A DNA stretch of 61,860 nt. Source: an uncultured Clostridia bacterium (lineage in GTDB: Bacteria > Bacillota > Clostridia > Lachnospirales > CAG-274). Location: positions 1 through 61,860 of the forward strand of contig CANQBJ010000005.1 in the NCBI GenBank assembly GCA_947589665.1, in the 5' to 3' direction. The position numbers were made by a program, and so were the translations under genes. The number at the start of each line of letters is the position of its first letter. Positions within the stretch are counted from its first letter, which is position 1. The notes under the pieces are model-generated. The model worked only from the letters and a program-made list of their open reading frames with translations, made no database searches and was not told the DNA's origin. Positions 44,555 to 52,184 of this stretch are shown here, in pieces.

Positions 44555-46105
44555 TTAGTGTCTGAAATGTCTCATACCTGTAAATACCATAGCTATACCA
44601 TACTTGTTGCAGGCATCTATGCTGTCCTGATCTCTTACAGAGCCGCCTGGCTGTATAATTGCAGTAATGCCTGCCTTTGCAGCAGCCTCTACGCAGTCGT
44701 CAAAGGGGAAAAACGCGTCGCTTGCGAGAACAGCGCCCTTTACGGTCTCAGCGCCAAGCTGCTTTGTCCCGTGATCGATAGCCTGTTCTGTAGCCCATAT
44801 CCTGTTTACCTGACCGGGTCCTATACCTACTGACTGCTTATCCTTGCCTATAGCAATACCATTTGATTTGGTATACTTCACAATTTTCCATGTAAAGAGA
44901 AGGTCCTCCATTTCCTTGTCGGAAGGAGCTCTGTCCGTAACAACCTTTACATCACCCTCCAGAAGCTTGTTGTCAATATCCTGTACAAGTATGCCGCCGC
45001 TTACCTTCTTTACGTCAAAGGCAGTTTCGGGCTGCTTGTTCTCAATGCCGTCAAGCTTAAGAAGTCTTATATTCTTCTTTCTTGTAAGTATCTCCAGGGC
45101 GTCCTCATCAAAGTCGGGAGCAAGTACTATTTCAAGGAATATCTTGGAAATTTCCTCTGCCGTAGCCTTGTCTATCTTTCTGTTGGCGCAAACTATACCG
45201 CCGAAAATAGAAACAGGGTCTGTGTTATATGCCTTTGTATATGCCTCATATATATTCTTGCCGCTTGCAACGCCGCATGGATTTGAATGCTTGCAGGCTA
45301 CGACCGTAGGCTCATCATATTCCTTTAAAAGCTCTAAAGCACCATGAGTATCGTTTATATTGTTAAATGACAATTCCTTGCCGTGAAGCTGCTCTATGCC
45401 TGTAAGCATACCGATATTAGCTCCCACTTCCTTATAAAAAGCAGCCGCCTGATGAGGATTTTCACCATATCTCATATCCTGCACCTTTTCAAAGGTCATA
45501 GAAAGAGTATCGGGATACTTTGGCAGACCTGCCTTATCTCTTAAGTAATTGGCGATCATAGTATCATAATATGCTGTGTGATTAAATACCTTAGCAGCAA
45601 GATAGAAGTTGGTATCAACTGAAACGTGACCGTTTTCCTTTATCTCTGATATTACCTGCTCATAATCTGCAGGGTCAATGATAACGGAAACATCCTGATA
45701 ATTTTTGGCAGCGGCTCTCAGCATGGTAGGTCCGCCGATATCTATGTTCTCAATAGCATCAGCCAGTGTAACTCCGCTCTTCATAATAGTCTGTTTGAAG
45801 GGATAAAGATTTACAACTACAAGGTCAATAAGGTCTACGTCAAGCTCCTTGACCTGCTTCATATGCTCTTCATTGCTCCTCATAGCAAGAAGTCCCGCAT
45901 GGATTTTGGGATGAAGGGTCTTTACTCTGCCGTCTAAGCACTCGGGAAAGCCTGTTACCTCAGAAATGCCTATAACGGGAAGTCCTGCCTCCTTAAGCTT
46001 ATTGTATGTACCGCCTGTAGATACAATTTCGATACCCAATTCATTGAGATGCTTTGCAAATTCCACAATGCCTGTTTTGTCTGATACACTGATCAATGCT
46101 CTCAT
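44555..46105 (-). CDS. purH: Bifunctional AICAR formyltransferase / IMP cyclohydrolase
   Basis: 516 residues. The N-terminal IMP cyclohydrolase (MGS fold, 1-195) has [37 protein letters not shown] and [16 protein letters not shown]. The C-terminal AICAR transformylase has RYGENPHQ, the catalytic [17 protein letters not shown] and [12 protein letters not shown]. It performs the last two steps of IMP synthesis. The AGGAGG ribosome site is preceded by a ZTP riboswitch, which senses AICAR build-up when folate runs low. Confidence 0.98.
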   Translation of the reverse strand: MRALISVSDKTGIVEFAKHLNELGIEIVSTGGTYNKLKEAGLPVIGISEVTGFPECLDGRVKTLHPKIHAGLLAMRSNEEHMKQVKELDVDLIDLVVVNLYPFKQTIMKSGVTLADAIENIDIGGPTMLRAAAKNYQDVSVIIDPADYEQVISEIKENGHVSVDTNFYLAAKVFNHTAYYDTMIANYLRDKAGLPKYPDTLSMTFEKVQDMRYGENPHQAAAFYKEVGANIGMLTGIEQLHGKELSFNNINDTHGALELLKEYDEPTVVACKHSNPCGVASGKNIYEAYTKAYNTDPVSIFGGIVCANRKIDKATAEEISKIFLEIVLAPDFDEDALEILTRKKNIRLLKLDGIENKQPETAFDVKKVSGGILVQDIDNKLLEGDVKVVTDRAPSDKEMEDLLFTWKIVKYTKSNGIAIGKDKQSVGIGPGQVNRIWATEQAIDHGTKQLGAETVKGAVLASDAFFPFDDCVEAAAKAGITAIIQPGGSVRDQDSIDACNKYGIAMVFTGMRHFRH

Positions 46106-46167
46106 ATTTTTACCTCCTGAGAATAAATAAGATATATAGGTGCCTGACCTAATATCTCCGTAAATCT

Positions 46168-46210
46168 AAAAAAGCCATACCTATCCAAGCTATATGCCCA
46201 GACGGTCGGC
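46168..46210 (-). terminator. Probable ZTP riboswitch expression platform (conditional terminator)
   Basis: On the minus strand GCC-G-ACC (46210-46204), which is part of the aptamer, can pair with GGT-AT-GGC (about 46182-46174) just before six T residues (46173-46168). Ligand binding would tie up the first strand and prevent termination. The pairing has an internal loop and needs folding to confirm. Confidence 0.45.
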
Positions 46211-46265
46211 TGTAACATTTCTGTACTCCCCTGTGGTACTCCACATATCCGTCAGTCGTACAGAA
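46196..46265 (-). ncRNA. ZTP (pfl) riboswitch aptamer
   Basis: Minus-strand leader of purH. P1 is TTCTGTAC/GTACAGAA (ends 46265 and about 46218). Inside are the conserved GACTGACGG and CCACAGGGGAG segments, followed after a linker by the hallmark GCCGACCGTCTGGGC (46210-46196) of the pseudoknot. This class binds ZMP/ZTP, signs of 10-formyl-tetrahydrofolate shortage, and commonly controls purH and folate genes. The transcript should begin at about 46267, right at the aptamer. Confidence 0.9.
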
Positions 46266-46273
46266 CTATTTAT

Positions 46274-46302
46274 AATATAACAATTATACAGAAATTTGTC
46301 AA
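46274..46302 (-). promoter_or_regulatory. purH promoter
   Basis: Minus strand: perfect TTGACA (46302-46297), 17 bp, TATATT (46279-46274), directly ahead of the ZTP aptamer. Confidence 0.85.
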
Positions 46303-46309
46303 GGCTTAT

Positions 46310-46339
46310 TGAATAAATACGAGGTAATTTCACAGACTA
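46310..46339 (+). promoter_or_regulatory. Possible forespore sigma-G/F promoter of the SASP gene
   Basis: TGAATA (46310-46315), 17 bp, CAGACTA (46333-46339), one base off the sigma-G -10 CATACTA. Against it: the predicted start would fall within the ribosome site, leaving almost no leader. Confidence 0.35.
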
Positions 46340-46355
46340 AAAGAGAGGTGATGTT

Positions 46356-46556
46356 ATGAATAAAAAAGAACTTGACAAAATGAAATATGAAATAGCAGAG
46401 GAGTTGGGACTTCTGGATAAGGTTAAAAAATACGGCTGGAAATCTCTTACCTCTAAGGAAAGCGGAAAAATAGGCGGTCTTATAACAAAGAGAAGCAGAG
46501 AGTCAAAGGAAAAAGGCGATACAGATCATATTTACACTGAATTTGTCGAAAAATAA
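46356..46556 (+). CDS. Alpha/beta-type small acid-soluble spore protein (SspF-like)
   Basis: 66 residues. KMKYEIAEELGL and LTSKESGKIGGLITKR correspond to the two conserved segments of alpha/beta SASPs (KxEIAxELGV and the LTxRxxGxVGGxMVK core). These proteins coat spore DNA and shift it to the A form, protecting it from UV and heat. The middle resembles the minor SspF type more than the major SASPs. Ribosome site GAGAGGTG 6 bp before the ATG. Confidence 0.85.
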   Translation: MNKKELDKMKYEIAEELGLLDKVKKYGWKSLTSKESGKIGGLITKRSRESKEKGDTDHIYTEFVEK

Positions 46557-46620
46557 TATTTGATTAACATATAATTATATTATATAATTAATATACAAGT
46601 TATTAAATAATTTGTCCCTA

Positions 46621-46651
46621 AGTCGGAGTGTTTTCATGCACTTCGGCTTTT
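46621..46651 (+). terminator. Terminator after the SASP gene
   Basis: Ten bp stem AGTCGGAGTG/CACTTCGGCT (two G-U pairs), 8-base loop, then TTTT. Confidence 0.7.
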
Positions 46652-46657
46652 CATTTG

Positions 46658-46686
46658 TTGAGATTTTTATTATGATGTGTTAAAAT
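46658..46686 (+). promoter_or_regulatory. Promoter of the PF06541-like membrane protein
   Basis: TTGAGA (46658-46663), 17 bp, TAAAAT (46681-46686), then GGGGGAT before the ATG at 46713. Confidence 0.65.
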
Positions 46687-46712
46687 ACAGATAAAAACAA
46701 GGGGGATATTTT

Positions 46713-47264
46713 ATGGAAAATAAGCTTGATATATTTAAAAAATATTTTCTGTATTTTATAGCATATTCTGTTATAGGCTGGATATATGAGGTGTTTCTGG
46801 AGGTAGCAGTATACCGCTGGGGATATTCGGACAGAGGTGTTCTCTTTGGTCCCTACTGCCCCGTATACGGTATAGGAGCATTGATATTTATCTTCACAGT
46901 TTACAGGCTTATAAAAAACAAAGATATAAAAAAGAGGATATTTCTTCTTCCTCTTGTGTTTCTGCTCTGCGCTCTGATAGCTACGCTTACAGAGCTTATT
47001 GCATCCTATATATGTGAATTGCTTACAGGCACATGGCAGTGGCAAAGCTATGCACGTTATAAATATAACTTTCAGGCAAGAATTGCCCTTTCGCCCTCTG
47101 TAAGATTTGGAATAGGCGGCGTGATATTTCTCTATGTACTCCAGCCCTTTTTTGAAAAAACAACCGGAAGGCTTAACAAAAAACAGCTTGACATTATATT
47201 TTATATTATCGGTATAGTTTTTTTTGCTGATCTGATAACATTTCTTATGATAAGTGTGCTGTAA
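46713..47264 (+). CDS. Putative membrane protein of the PF06541 (ABC transporter type IV-like) family
   Basis: 183 residues, about five membrane helices. The N-terminal block YFIAYSVIGWIYEVFLE and the DRGVLFGPYCPVYGIGA motif define this family, which is widespread in Clostridia and annotated as putative ABC transporter permease (CmpB) without direct proof. WQWQSYARYKYNFQARIALSPSVRFG is the second conserved block (given in part). No ATPase lies next to it. Function unknown. Confidence 0.8.
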   Translation: MENKLDIFKKYFLYFIAYSVIGWIYEVFLEVAVYRWGYSDRGVLFGPYCPVYGIGALIFIFTVYRLIKNKDIKKRIFLLPLVFLLCALIATLTELIASYICELLTGTWQWQSYARYKYNFQARIALSPSVRFGIGGVIFLYVLQPFFEKTTGRLNKKQLDIIFYIIGIVFFADLITFLMISVL

Positions 47265-47322
47265 GGATAATGATGTTATGAATTTATGTTTATACGGTTG
47301 CGCCGCAACGATTCATTATCCT
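47264..47322. repeat. Nested inverted repeat after the PF06541 gene
   Basis: Ten bp arms AGGATAATGA (47264-47273) and TCATTATCCT (47313-47322) enclose a second stem GTTGC/GCAAC (47297-47301 with 47305-47309). It starts at the last base of the stop codon. No T-tract follows, so a terminator role is doubtful. Confidence 0.5.
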
Positions 47323-47420
47323 GTTAAACAAAAATTTTACCTCAAGCAAAGTAAAGCTTTATCACTTTCGCAATCATTTTAAAAGCCTCCAGAATTCAAA
47401 TAATTAACTCCATATACACA

Positions 47421-47453
47421 AAAAAGTTGCCGCATTTAATACGGCAGCTTTTT
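47421..47453. terminator. Bidirectional terminator between PF06541 gene and DUF1292 gene
   Basis: Twelve-position stem AAAAAGTTGCCG/CGGCAGCTTTTT with one G-U pair; touches the DUF1292 stop codon at 47454. Confidence 0.8.
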
Positions 47454-47702
47454 TCATTCATTATTTTCTATAAAAATATTAAAAACCTCTTCAATGACAG
47501 CATCGTTGAGAACATCGCTATATGTGGCGCTTTTGCCGTCGGAATTTACAGTCTGCTCCATTATAATGACCTCATCGGAGCCTTCTTCTGCCATAACAGC
47601 ATAGCTATGCCCTCCATGATCTATTACATCCAGAAATTCCAACTCTATCTCATTTCCTTTGCTGTCCACAAGGATAATGGAATTTTCCTCAGGTATCACC
47701 AA
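47454..47702 (-). CDS. DUF1292 domain protein
   Basis: 82 residues, acidic. The pattern EENSIILVDSKGNEIELEFLDVI followed by Y-A-V-M-x-x-E-G-S-D-E-V-I-I-M (both given in outline) is that of DUF1292, a small domain found across Firmicutes, often near yrrK and yqgF. No function is known. It starts 12 bp after the GH28 gene and ends in the shared terminator, so it is carried as the last gene of the polygalacturonase transcript. Confidence 0.85.
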   Translation of the reverse strand: MVIPEENSIILVDSKGNEIELEFLDVIDHGGHSYAVMAEEGSDEVIIMEQTVNSDGKSATYSDVLNDAVIEEVFNIFIENNE

Positions 47703-47714
47703 ATCACCTCATAA

Positions 47715-49061
47715 TCAGCTGATAACACAGTTCTTAACATTAGTCTGTTTGATCATTTCTGAGTCTGACTTGTTGTTCTTATTGATACAGTTTGTAAACG
47801 TCATATCCTCGCTGTTCTCTATTTCAAAAGCAGGACCGTCAACGCCTACTACTGTTACATTGTTGAATTTTATACCTCTTGTATTGCACATATAGAAGCC
47901 CTTTTCCTTGACCTCTTCTGCGCCTACAAGCATAGCCGGTATACCGGGAACTGCATTTTCAGCTATCTCGATATATACGTTTTCAAAGGTACAGTCCTCA
48001 ACATACATTTCGGCAAGGCCATAGAAGTATCCTGCTGCGGCATTTACCTTCTTACAGGTCATATTTGCAAAGTGCAGACGTCTGAAAGCAGGAGTGTCCT
48101 CTGTAACGGGAGCAGGATTTTTGTCGCAGGTTTCCGGATCCATACCTCTGGGCCCCCACATATAGTAAAGATTGGCAATAAATGGACAAAGAACATTTTC
48201 CATTATTACGTTGTCCACTCTTATATCCTCTACTACACCGCCTCTGAAACGTCTTGACTTAAGCCTTATACCTCTGTCAGTATTTTCAAATACGCAGTTT
48301 GAAATAGTGACATTTACAATATCGCCGCTCATTTCAGAACCTAAAACGACACCGCCGTGACCATGTACCATAGTACAGTTGTTTATAGTGATATTCTTAC
48401 AAGGCACTCTTTCCTCTGTTTCCTCAGTGCCTGCCTTAATAGCTATACAGTCATCGCCTACATCTATATGGCAGTTGCTGATATGTATATTGGTACAGGA
48501 TTCGGGATCGATACCGTCTGTATTGGGAGAATCATAGGGATTTTTTATAGTAACATTGTCGATAGTTATATTGTCACAAAGTATGGTATTAATAGTCCAG
48601 CTAGGTGAATTGGTAAGAGTTACACCCTGAATAAGCACATTTTTGCACTCATAAGGCGCTATCATCTTAGGTCTGGGATATTTGTTTTCTTTAGCCCTGA
48701 AAATATCCCACCAGAATTGTCCCTGACCGTCAAGAGTACCTCTGCCCGTAATTGAAATGTTTTCTTCATTATAGGCATTTATAAGAGAGGCATAACACTC
48801 CCTCTTAACACCCTCCCAGCGTGAATTGACTACAGGATATTCATTCAGATCATTTGAGAAAAGAAGAGTTGCACCACCCTCAATGTTTAACTCTATATTG
48901 CTCTTTAAGAAAATAGGACCTGTTAAATATGTACCGGCAGGAACATATACCCTGCCTCCGCCTGATGCTGCACACTTTTCAACAGCCTCGGCAATAGCCT
49001 TGGTACACAGTGTCTTACCGTCGCCTACTGCACCGCAGTCCAGTATGTTGATAATTGCCAT
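47715..49061 (-). CDS. Polygalacturonase, glycoside hydrolase family 28 (cytoplasmic)
   Basis: 448 residues, a right-handed beta-helix with all GH28 catalytic motifs: NTDGID (D182), GDDCIAIK (D203, D204), GHGG (H235) and RLK (266-268). No signal peptide, so it should act in the cytoplasm on imported oligogalacturonides, probably as an exo-enzyme releasing galacturonate. The GCGAVGDG-like start (LDCGAVGDGKT) is typical of bacterial exo-acting members. Own promoter with an overlapping inverted repeat; followed by DUF1292. Confidence 0.95.
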   Translation of the reverse strand: MAIINILDCGAVGDGKTLCTKAIAEAVEKCAASGGGRVYVPAGTYLTGPIFLKSNIELNIEGGATLLFSNDLNEYPVVNSRWEGVKRECYASLINAYNEENISITGRGTLDGQGQFWWDIFRAKENKYPRPKMIAPYECKNVLIQGVTLTNSPSWTINTILCDNITIDNVTIKNPYDSPNTDGIDPESCTNIHISNCHIDVGDDCIAIKAGTEETEERVPCKNITINNCTMVHGHGGVVLGSEMSGDIVNVTISNCVFENTDRGIRLKSRRFRGGVVEDIRVDNVIMENVLCPFIANLYYMWGPRGMDPETCDKNPAPVTEDTPAFRRLHFANMTCKKVNAAAGYFYGLAEMYVEDCTFENVYIEIAENAVPGIPAMLVGAEEVKEKGFYMCNTRGIKFNNVTVVGVDGPAFEIENSEDMTFTNCINKNNKSDSEMIKQTNVKNCVIS

Positions 49062-49091
49062 AATTTTTACCTCCGTTCATTATTTAATAAT

Positions 49092-49138
49092 ATTTTAACA
49101 TACATATAATATTATTTGCAACATATTTTACATATGTT
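49092..49138 (-). promoter_or_regulatory. GH28 promoter with candidate operator
   Basis: Minus strand: TTGCAA (49121-49116), 18 bp, TAAAAT (49097-49092). The perfect inverted repeat AACATAT-N5-ATATGTT (49120-49138) overlaps the -35 and is well placed for a repressor responding to pectin products. Confidence 0.55.
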
Positions 49139-49142
49139 TACA

Positions 49143-50126
49143 TTAAATATTCTCAAGTACCTTTCCGTACCACTGATGCATACCGTCGCAAATTTCAATG
49201 GACAGCTTTTTGTCAAATAAGGCATATGCCTTATTTGCTATTTCAAGCTGTTCAAGAGGACTTTCCACTCCTCTGATACCGTTCAGGTTGTCTTTTGAGC
49301 CCGTTTCCAGATACACATCGAGAGGAGCTGCCATAGCCAGTATATCACCCATATCGGCATACTCCCATAAACGCGGTATGAAATTACAGCCACAGCGGTT
49401 AGAATAAATAAGCGTGTCCTTAAAGCTATGGAAATATCCGCTTAACAAAGCAAAGCTCAGCCTGTCCTCCATAGCGCAAAGCCAAAGTCCGCAGTGAGCG
49501 CCGCCTGAAAATCCGCAGCAGCCTATTTCACTGTATTTTTTCTCAATACTGTCTATAAGCATAATAAGCTCTTTTAAATAAACTCCCTGTAAGCACATAC
49601 CCATACTTATAAGCGCATTATTTACGTCCGTACATTCAGCCCTGTCATCTTCATATATGCCAAGTATTCTTTCGCCTGCGGGAAGGAGGTCGGGTACATA
49701 TACGGTATAGCCCCTGCTCATAAGCTCATTTACATAGGTATAATTGTATTTTTCCATTTTTTCAATATCGGCATTTGCTGCATCCACAAGCCCTTCCTTA
49801 CCGTTGCAGCCGTGACCGTGCAAGGCTATTACGGCTTTTCCGTTATTGTTTTTTGGAGTCAGTACATAATACGGCATTTTAAGTTCTAAAAGGGTGTTCA
49901 TACTGTATTTTTCAACAGTATAGCCGTCTTTTTCATCTCTTGAAACAAGTTTTGTTTCTCCCTCCGACTTTTCCATTCTGTAAAGTCCCAAAAGCTCCGC
50001 CATTACCTCCTGCATTTCATCCTTCCATTTATAGAAGTCCTCCTGTGTGCTGCCATTAAACCTGTAAGGCTTACAATTATTCAAATTATGCTCCACAAAA
50101 TCATAGCCATTATATTTTCTGTCCAT
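49143..50126 (-). CDS. Alpha/beta-hydrolase, probable intracellular carbohydrate esterase
   Basis: 327 residues from the ATG at 50124-50126, with GGAGGCGGC before it; an earlier in-frame start 21 codons upstream ignores this ribosome site. No signal peptide. The fold shows the oxyanion region ALHGHGCNGKEG, nucleophile GFSGG (CCGFSGGAHCGLW), an Asp region YLETGSKD and the catalytic His in CDGMHQWYG. It resembles acetyl-xylan-esterase-like family 7 hydrolases. Between the sugar importer and GH28, it probably removes acetyl or other ester groups from imported pectin fragments. Confidence 0.8.
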   Translation of the reverse strand: MDRKYNGYDFVEHNLNNCKPYRFNGSTQEDFYKWKDEMQEVMAELLGLYRMEKSEGETKLVSRDEKDGYTVEKYSMNTLLELKMPYYVLTPKNNNGKAVIALHGHGCNGKEGLVDAANADIEKMEKYNYTYVNELMSRGYTVYVPDLLPAGERILGIYEDDRAECTDVNNALISMGMCLQGVYLKELIMLIDSIEKKYSEIGCCGFSGGAHCGLWLCAMEDRLSFALLSGYFHSFKDTLIYSNRCGCNFIPRLWEYADMGDILAMAAPLDVYLETGSKDNLNGIRGVESPLEQLEIANKAYALFDKKLSIEICDGMHQWYGKVLENI

Positions 50127-50170
50127 ATTGCCGCCTCCCAATTCTTTATATACCCTAAATATACCACAAA

Positions 50171-50206
50171 AAAACAGCTTTCGCAACAAAATTGCGAAAG
50201 CCGTTT
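50171..50206 (-). terminator. Terminator of the sugar ABC transporter operon
   Basis: Perfect 10 bp stem GCTTTCGCAA/TTGCGAAAGC with 5-base loop, extended by AAAC/GTTT, then seven T residues on the minus strand. Confidence 0.9.
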
Positions 50207-50238
50207 AATTATTGATTATAAATACCGAAAACTATGTA

Positions 50239-51135
50239 TTATTCCTTAACAGCACCCATAGTTACACCTGTCATGAAATACTTCTGGCAGAATGGGTAGA
50301 TAAACATAAACGGAACGATAGATACAACAACGGCAGCACTCTTAAGAGTATTTACGTTGATGTCAACACCTTCGCTTGCCTCCTGCTTATCCTGGAAAAG
50401 ATCTCTCAGCTTGTACTGGAAGTTGTACTTATTAGCTGACTTAATGTACATTACATAGTGGAAGTACTCTGACCATGCAGCTACGGCGAAGAATAAGCCG
50501 ATAGATGCAAGAGCAGCCTTTGACAATGGAAGAACTATCTTGATAAAGATACCCATTGGAGTACAGCCATCGATCTCAGCAGCCTCAAATAAGCTGTATG
50601 GAATACCCTCGAAGAAGCTTCTCATAAGTACCAGGTTGTAAACATTCATTGACATTGGAAGCATAACAGCCCAAAGGGAGTCAAGAAGACCAAGGTTCTT
50701 CATAACAAGGAATGTAGGGATAAGACCACCGTTAAATATCATTGTGAAAAGTAACATATAACTGAAGATCTTAACACCGGGCATATCCTTCTGAAGAAGA
50801 ACGTATGCACCTAAGGTAGATATTAAAAGACCTAAGAAGGTAGTCATCAATGTTGTATAAACAGAAATTACAAATGGCCAGTATAAAGCAGGGTCAGTAA
50901 TAATTCTCTTATAAGCAATAGTATTGAACCATATCTGCTTGCCTGTTTCCTTATCAACTGTCATAGGAAGTAATTTCAAACCGTATACAGTTTCATTAAC
51001 CATAGAGTCGCAGAAGATCTTAACAATAGGTACGATCATTGCCAACATAAGGAAAATGAAGAACAATGTATTGAACACTACGAACCATGAACGTGGAGCG
51101 TACTGAGGATTTATCAAATTAAATTTCTTTTTCAT
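50239..51135 (-). CDS. Carbohydrate ABC transporter permease (LplC/YtcP type)
   Basis: 298 residues, six membrane helices. EAA loop EAAEIDGCTPMGIFIKIVLPLSK. The end MTGVTMGAVKE (consensus GvtmGavKG) identifies the LplC/YtcP branch of CUT1 permeases, which in Bacillus import pectin-derived oligosaccharides together with YteP and YtcQ. No ATPase gene is beside it, so it likely shares an MsmX-like ATPase encoded elsewhere. Confidence 0.92.
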   Translation of the reverse strand: MKKKFNLINPQYAPRSWFVVFNTLFFIFLMLAMIVPIVKIFCDSMVNETVYGLKLLPMTVDKETGKQIWFNTIAYKRIITDPALYWPFVISVYTTLMTTFLGLLISTLGAYVLLQKDMPGVKIFSYMLLFTMIFNGGLIPTFLVMKNLGLLDSLWAVMLPMSMNVYNLVLMRSFFEGIPYSLFEAAEIDGCTPMGIFIKIVLPLSKAALASIGLFFAVAAWSEYFHYVMYIKSANKYNFQYKLRDLFQDKQEASEGVDINVNTLKSAAVVVSIVPFMFIYPFCQKYFMTGVTMGAVKE

Positions 51136-51156
51136 AATACACTAACGCCCCTTTCC

Positions 51157-52146
51157 TTATACAATACCGTATCCTCTAATCTTCTTGCTGATAACATCAG
51201 AAGCAGATACAAGGATAAGAGATATAACAGACTTGAATAAACCGATAGCTGTTGAATAGCCGTAGTCGTTACCAACGATACCAACTCGGTATGTGTAAGT
51301 CTGGATAACATCGGATACATCGTATACAAGTGAGTTGTAAAGTACGAATACTGACTCGAATACGTTCATAACCTTTGCAAGGTTAAGGATGAATACAACT
51401 AAGATAGTATTCATAATAGATGGAACAGTGATGTACCAGGTCTGCTTTAATCTGCCTGCACCGTCGATCTCAGCAGCCTCGTAGAGATCGGGGCTGATGC
51501 TTGATAATGCAGCTAAGTAGATAATAGTACCCCAACCTGTTTCCTTCCATCTGTTCATTATGTACCAAACAACAGGCCAAGCCTTGCTGCTTGTAAGGAA
51601 ATCAATAGGAGTCTTAAGAATACCAACCTGCAAGAGGATAGCATTGATAAAACCTGTATTGCTTGTATCAGCGCCTGTAGCATCTGTACCGGCTGATAAT
51701 ATCAACATGAAAATAGATGCAGCAACAACCCATGAAAGGAAGTGAGGAAGATAGAGTACAGTCTGTACGATCTTCTTGCCCCATGCATTCTGAATTTCAT
51801 TTATAAGAAGAGCAATTACAACTGAACATACCATTGCAAGTATCAGGTTTATGATACTAAGTACCAGTGTGTTCTTAAATGCAGCATGGAACGGATCAGA
51901 ATCCATAAGTCTTGCAAAGTTGCCAAGTCCAGTACTGTAGTCAGGACCTGTTCTAAGTGTGATCTGCTTTAACTTAAATGTAGAGAAAGCATATCTTATA
52001 CCAAGCATTGGCCAGTAATAGAATATGATAAGAACCACTGCAACGGGTAAGAACATAAGATAGAACCATCTGTACTTAAACATACGTTCTCCGACGCTGG
52101 GCTTCTTAACTATAACATGGTCAAAATTGTCGTTATTGTTTGCCAT
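51157..52146 (-). CDS. Sugar ABC transporter permease (LplB/YteP type)
   Basis: 329 residues, six membrane helices after a 25-residue cytoplasmic start. EAA loop EAAEIDGAGRLKQTWYITVPSI. The C-terminal TYRVGIVGNDYGYSTAIGLFKSVIS is the YteP signature region (given in part). Partner of the LplC-type permease 21 bp downstream; together they form the membrane channel for the lipoprotein-bound sugar. Confidence 0.93.
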   Translation of the reverse strand: MANNNDNFDHVIVKKPSVGERMFKYRWFYLMFLPVAVVLIIFYYWPMLGIRYAFSTFKLKQITLRTGPDYSTGLGNFARLMDSDPFHAAFKNTLVLSIINLILAMVCSVVIALLINEIQNAWGKKIVQTVLYLPHFLSWVVAASIFMLILSAGTDATGADTSNTGFINAILLQVGILKTPIDFLTSSKAWPVVWYIMNRWKETGWGTIIYLAALSSISPDLYEAAEIDGAGRLKQTWYITVPSIMNTILVVFILNLAKVMNVFESVFVLYNSLVYDVSDVIQTYTYRVGIVGNDYGYSTAIGLFKSVISLILVSASDVISKKIRGYGIV

Positions 52147-52184
52147 TTTATAACCATCCTTTCTGATATTTATTTATCGGTGAA

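Noticed and set aside
46158..46205. Possible tRNA-like fold in the purH leader
   Set aside because: No anticodon stem or T-loop consensus; the structure is explained by the riboswitch.
46106..46300. Guanine or PRPP riboswitch before purH
   Set aside because: The purine aptamer core is absent, whereas the ZTP hallmark sequence and P1 are present.
50127..50189. N-terminal extension of the esterase by 21 residues (hydrophobic start)
   Set aside because: Could mimic a signal peptide, but its start lies next to the terminator stem and GGAGG points to the later ATG.
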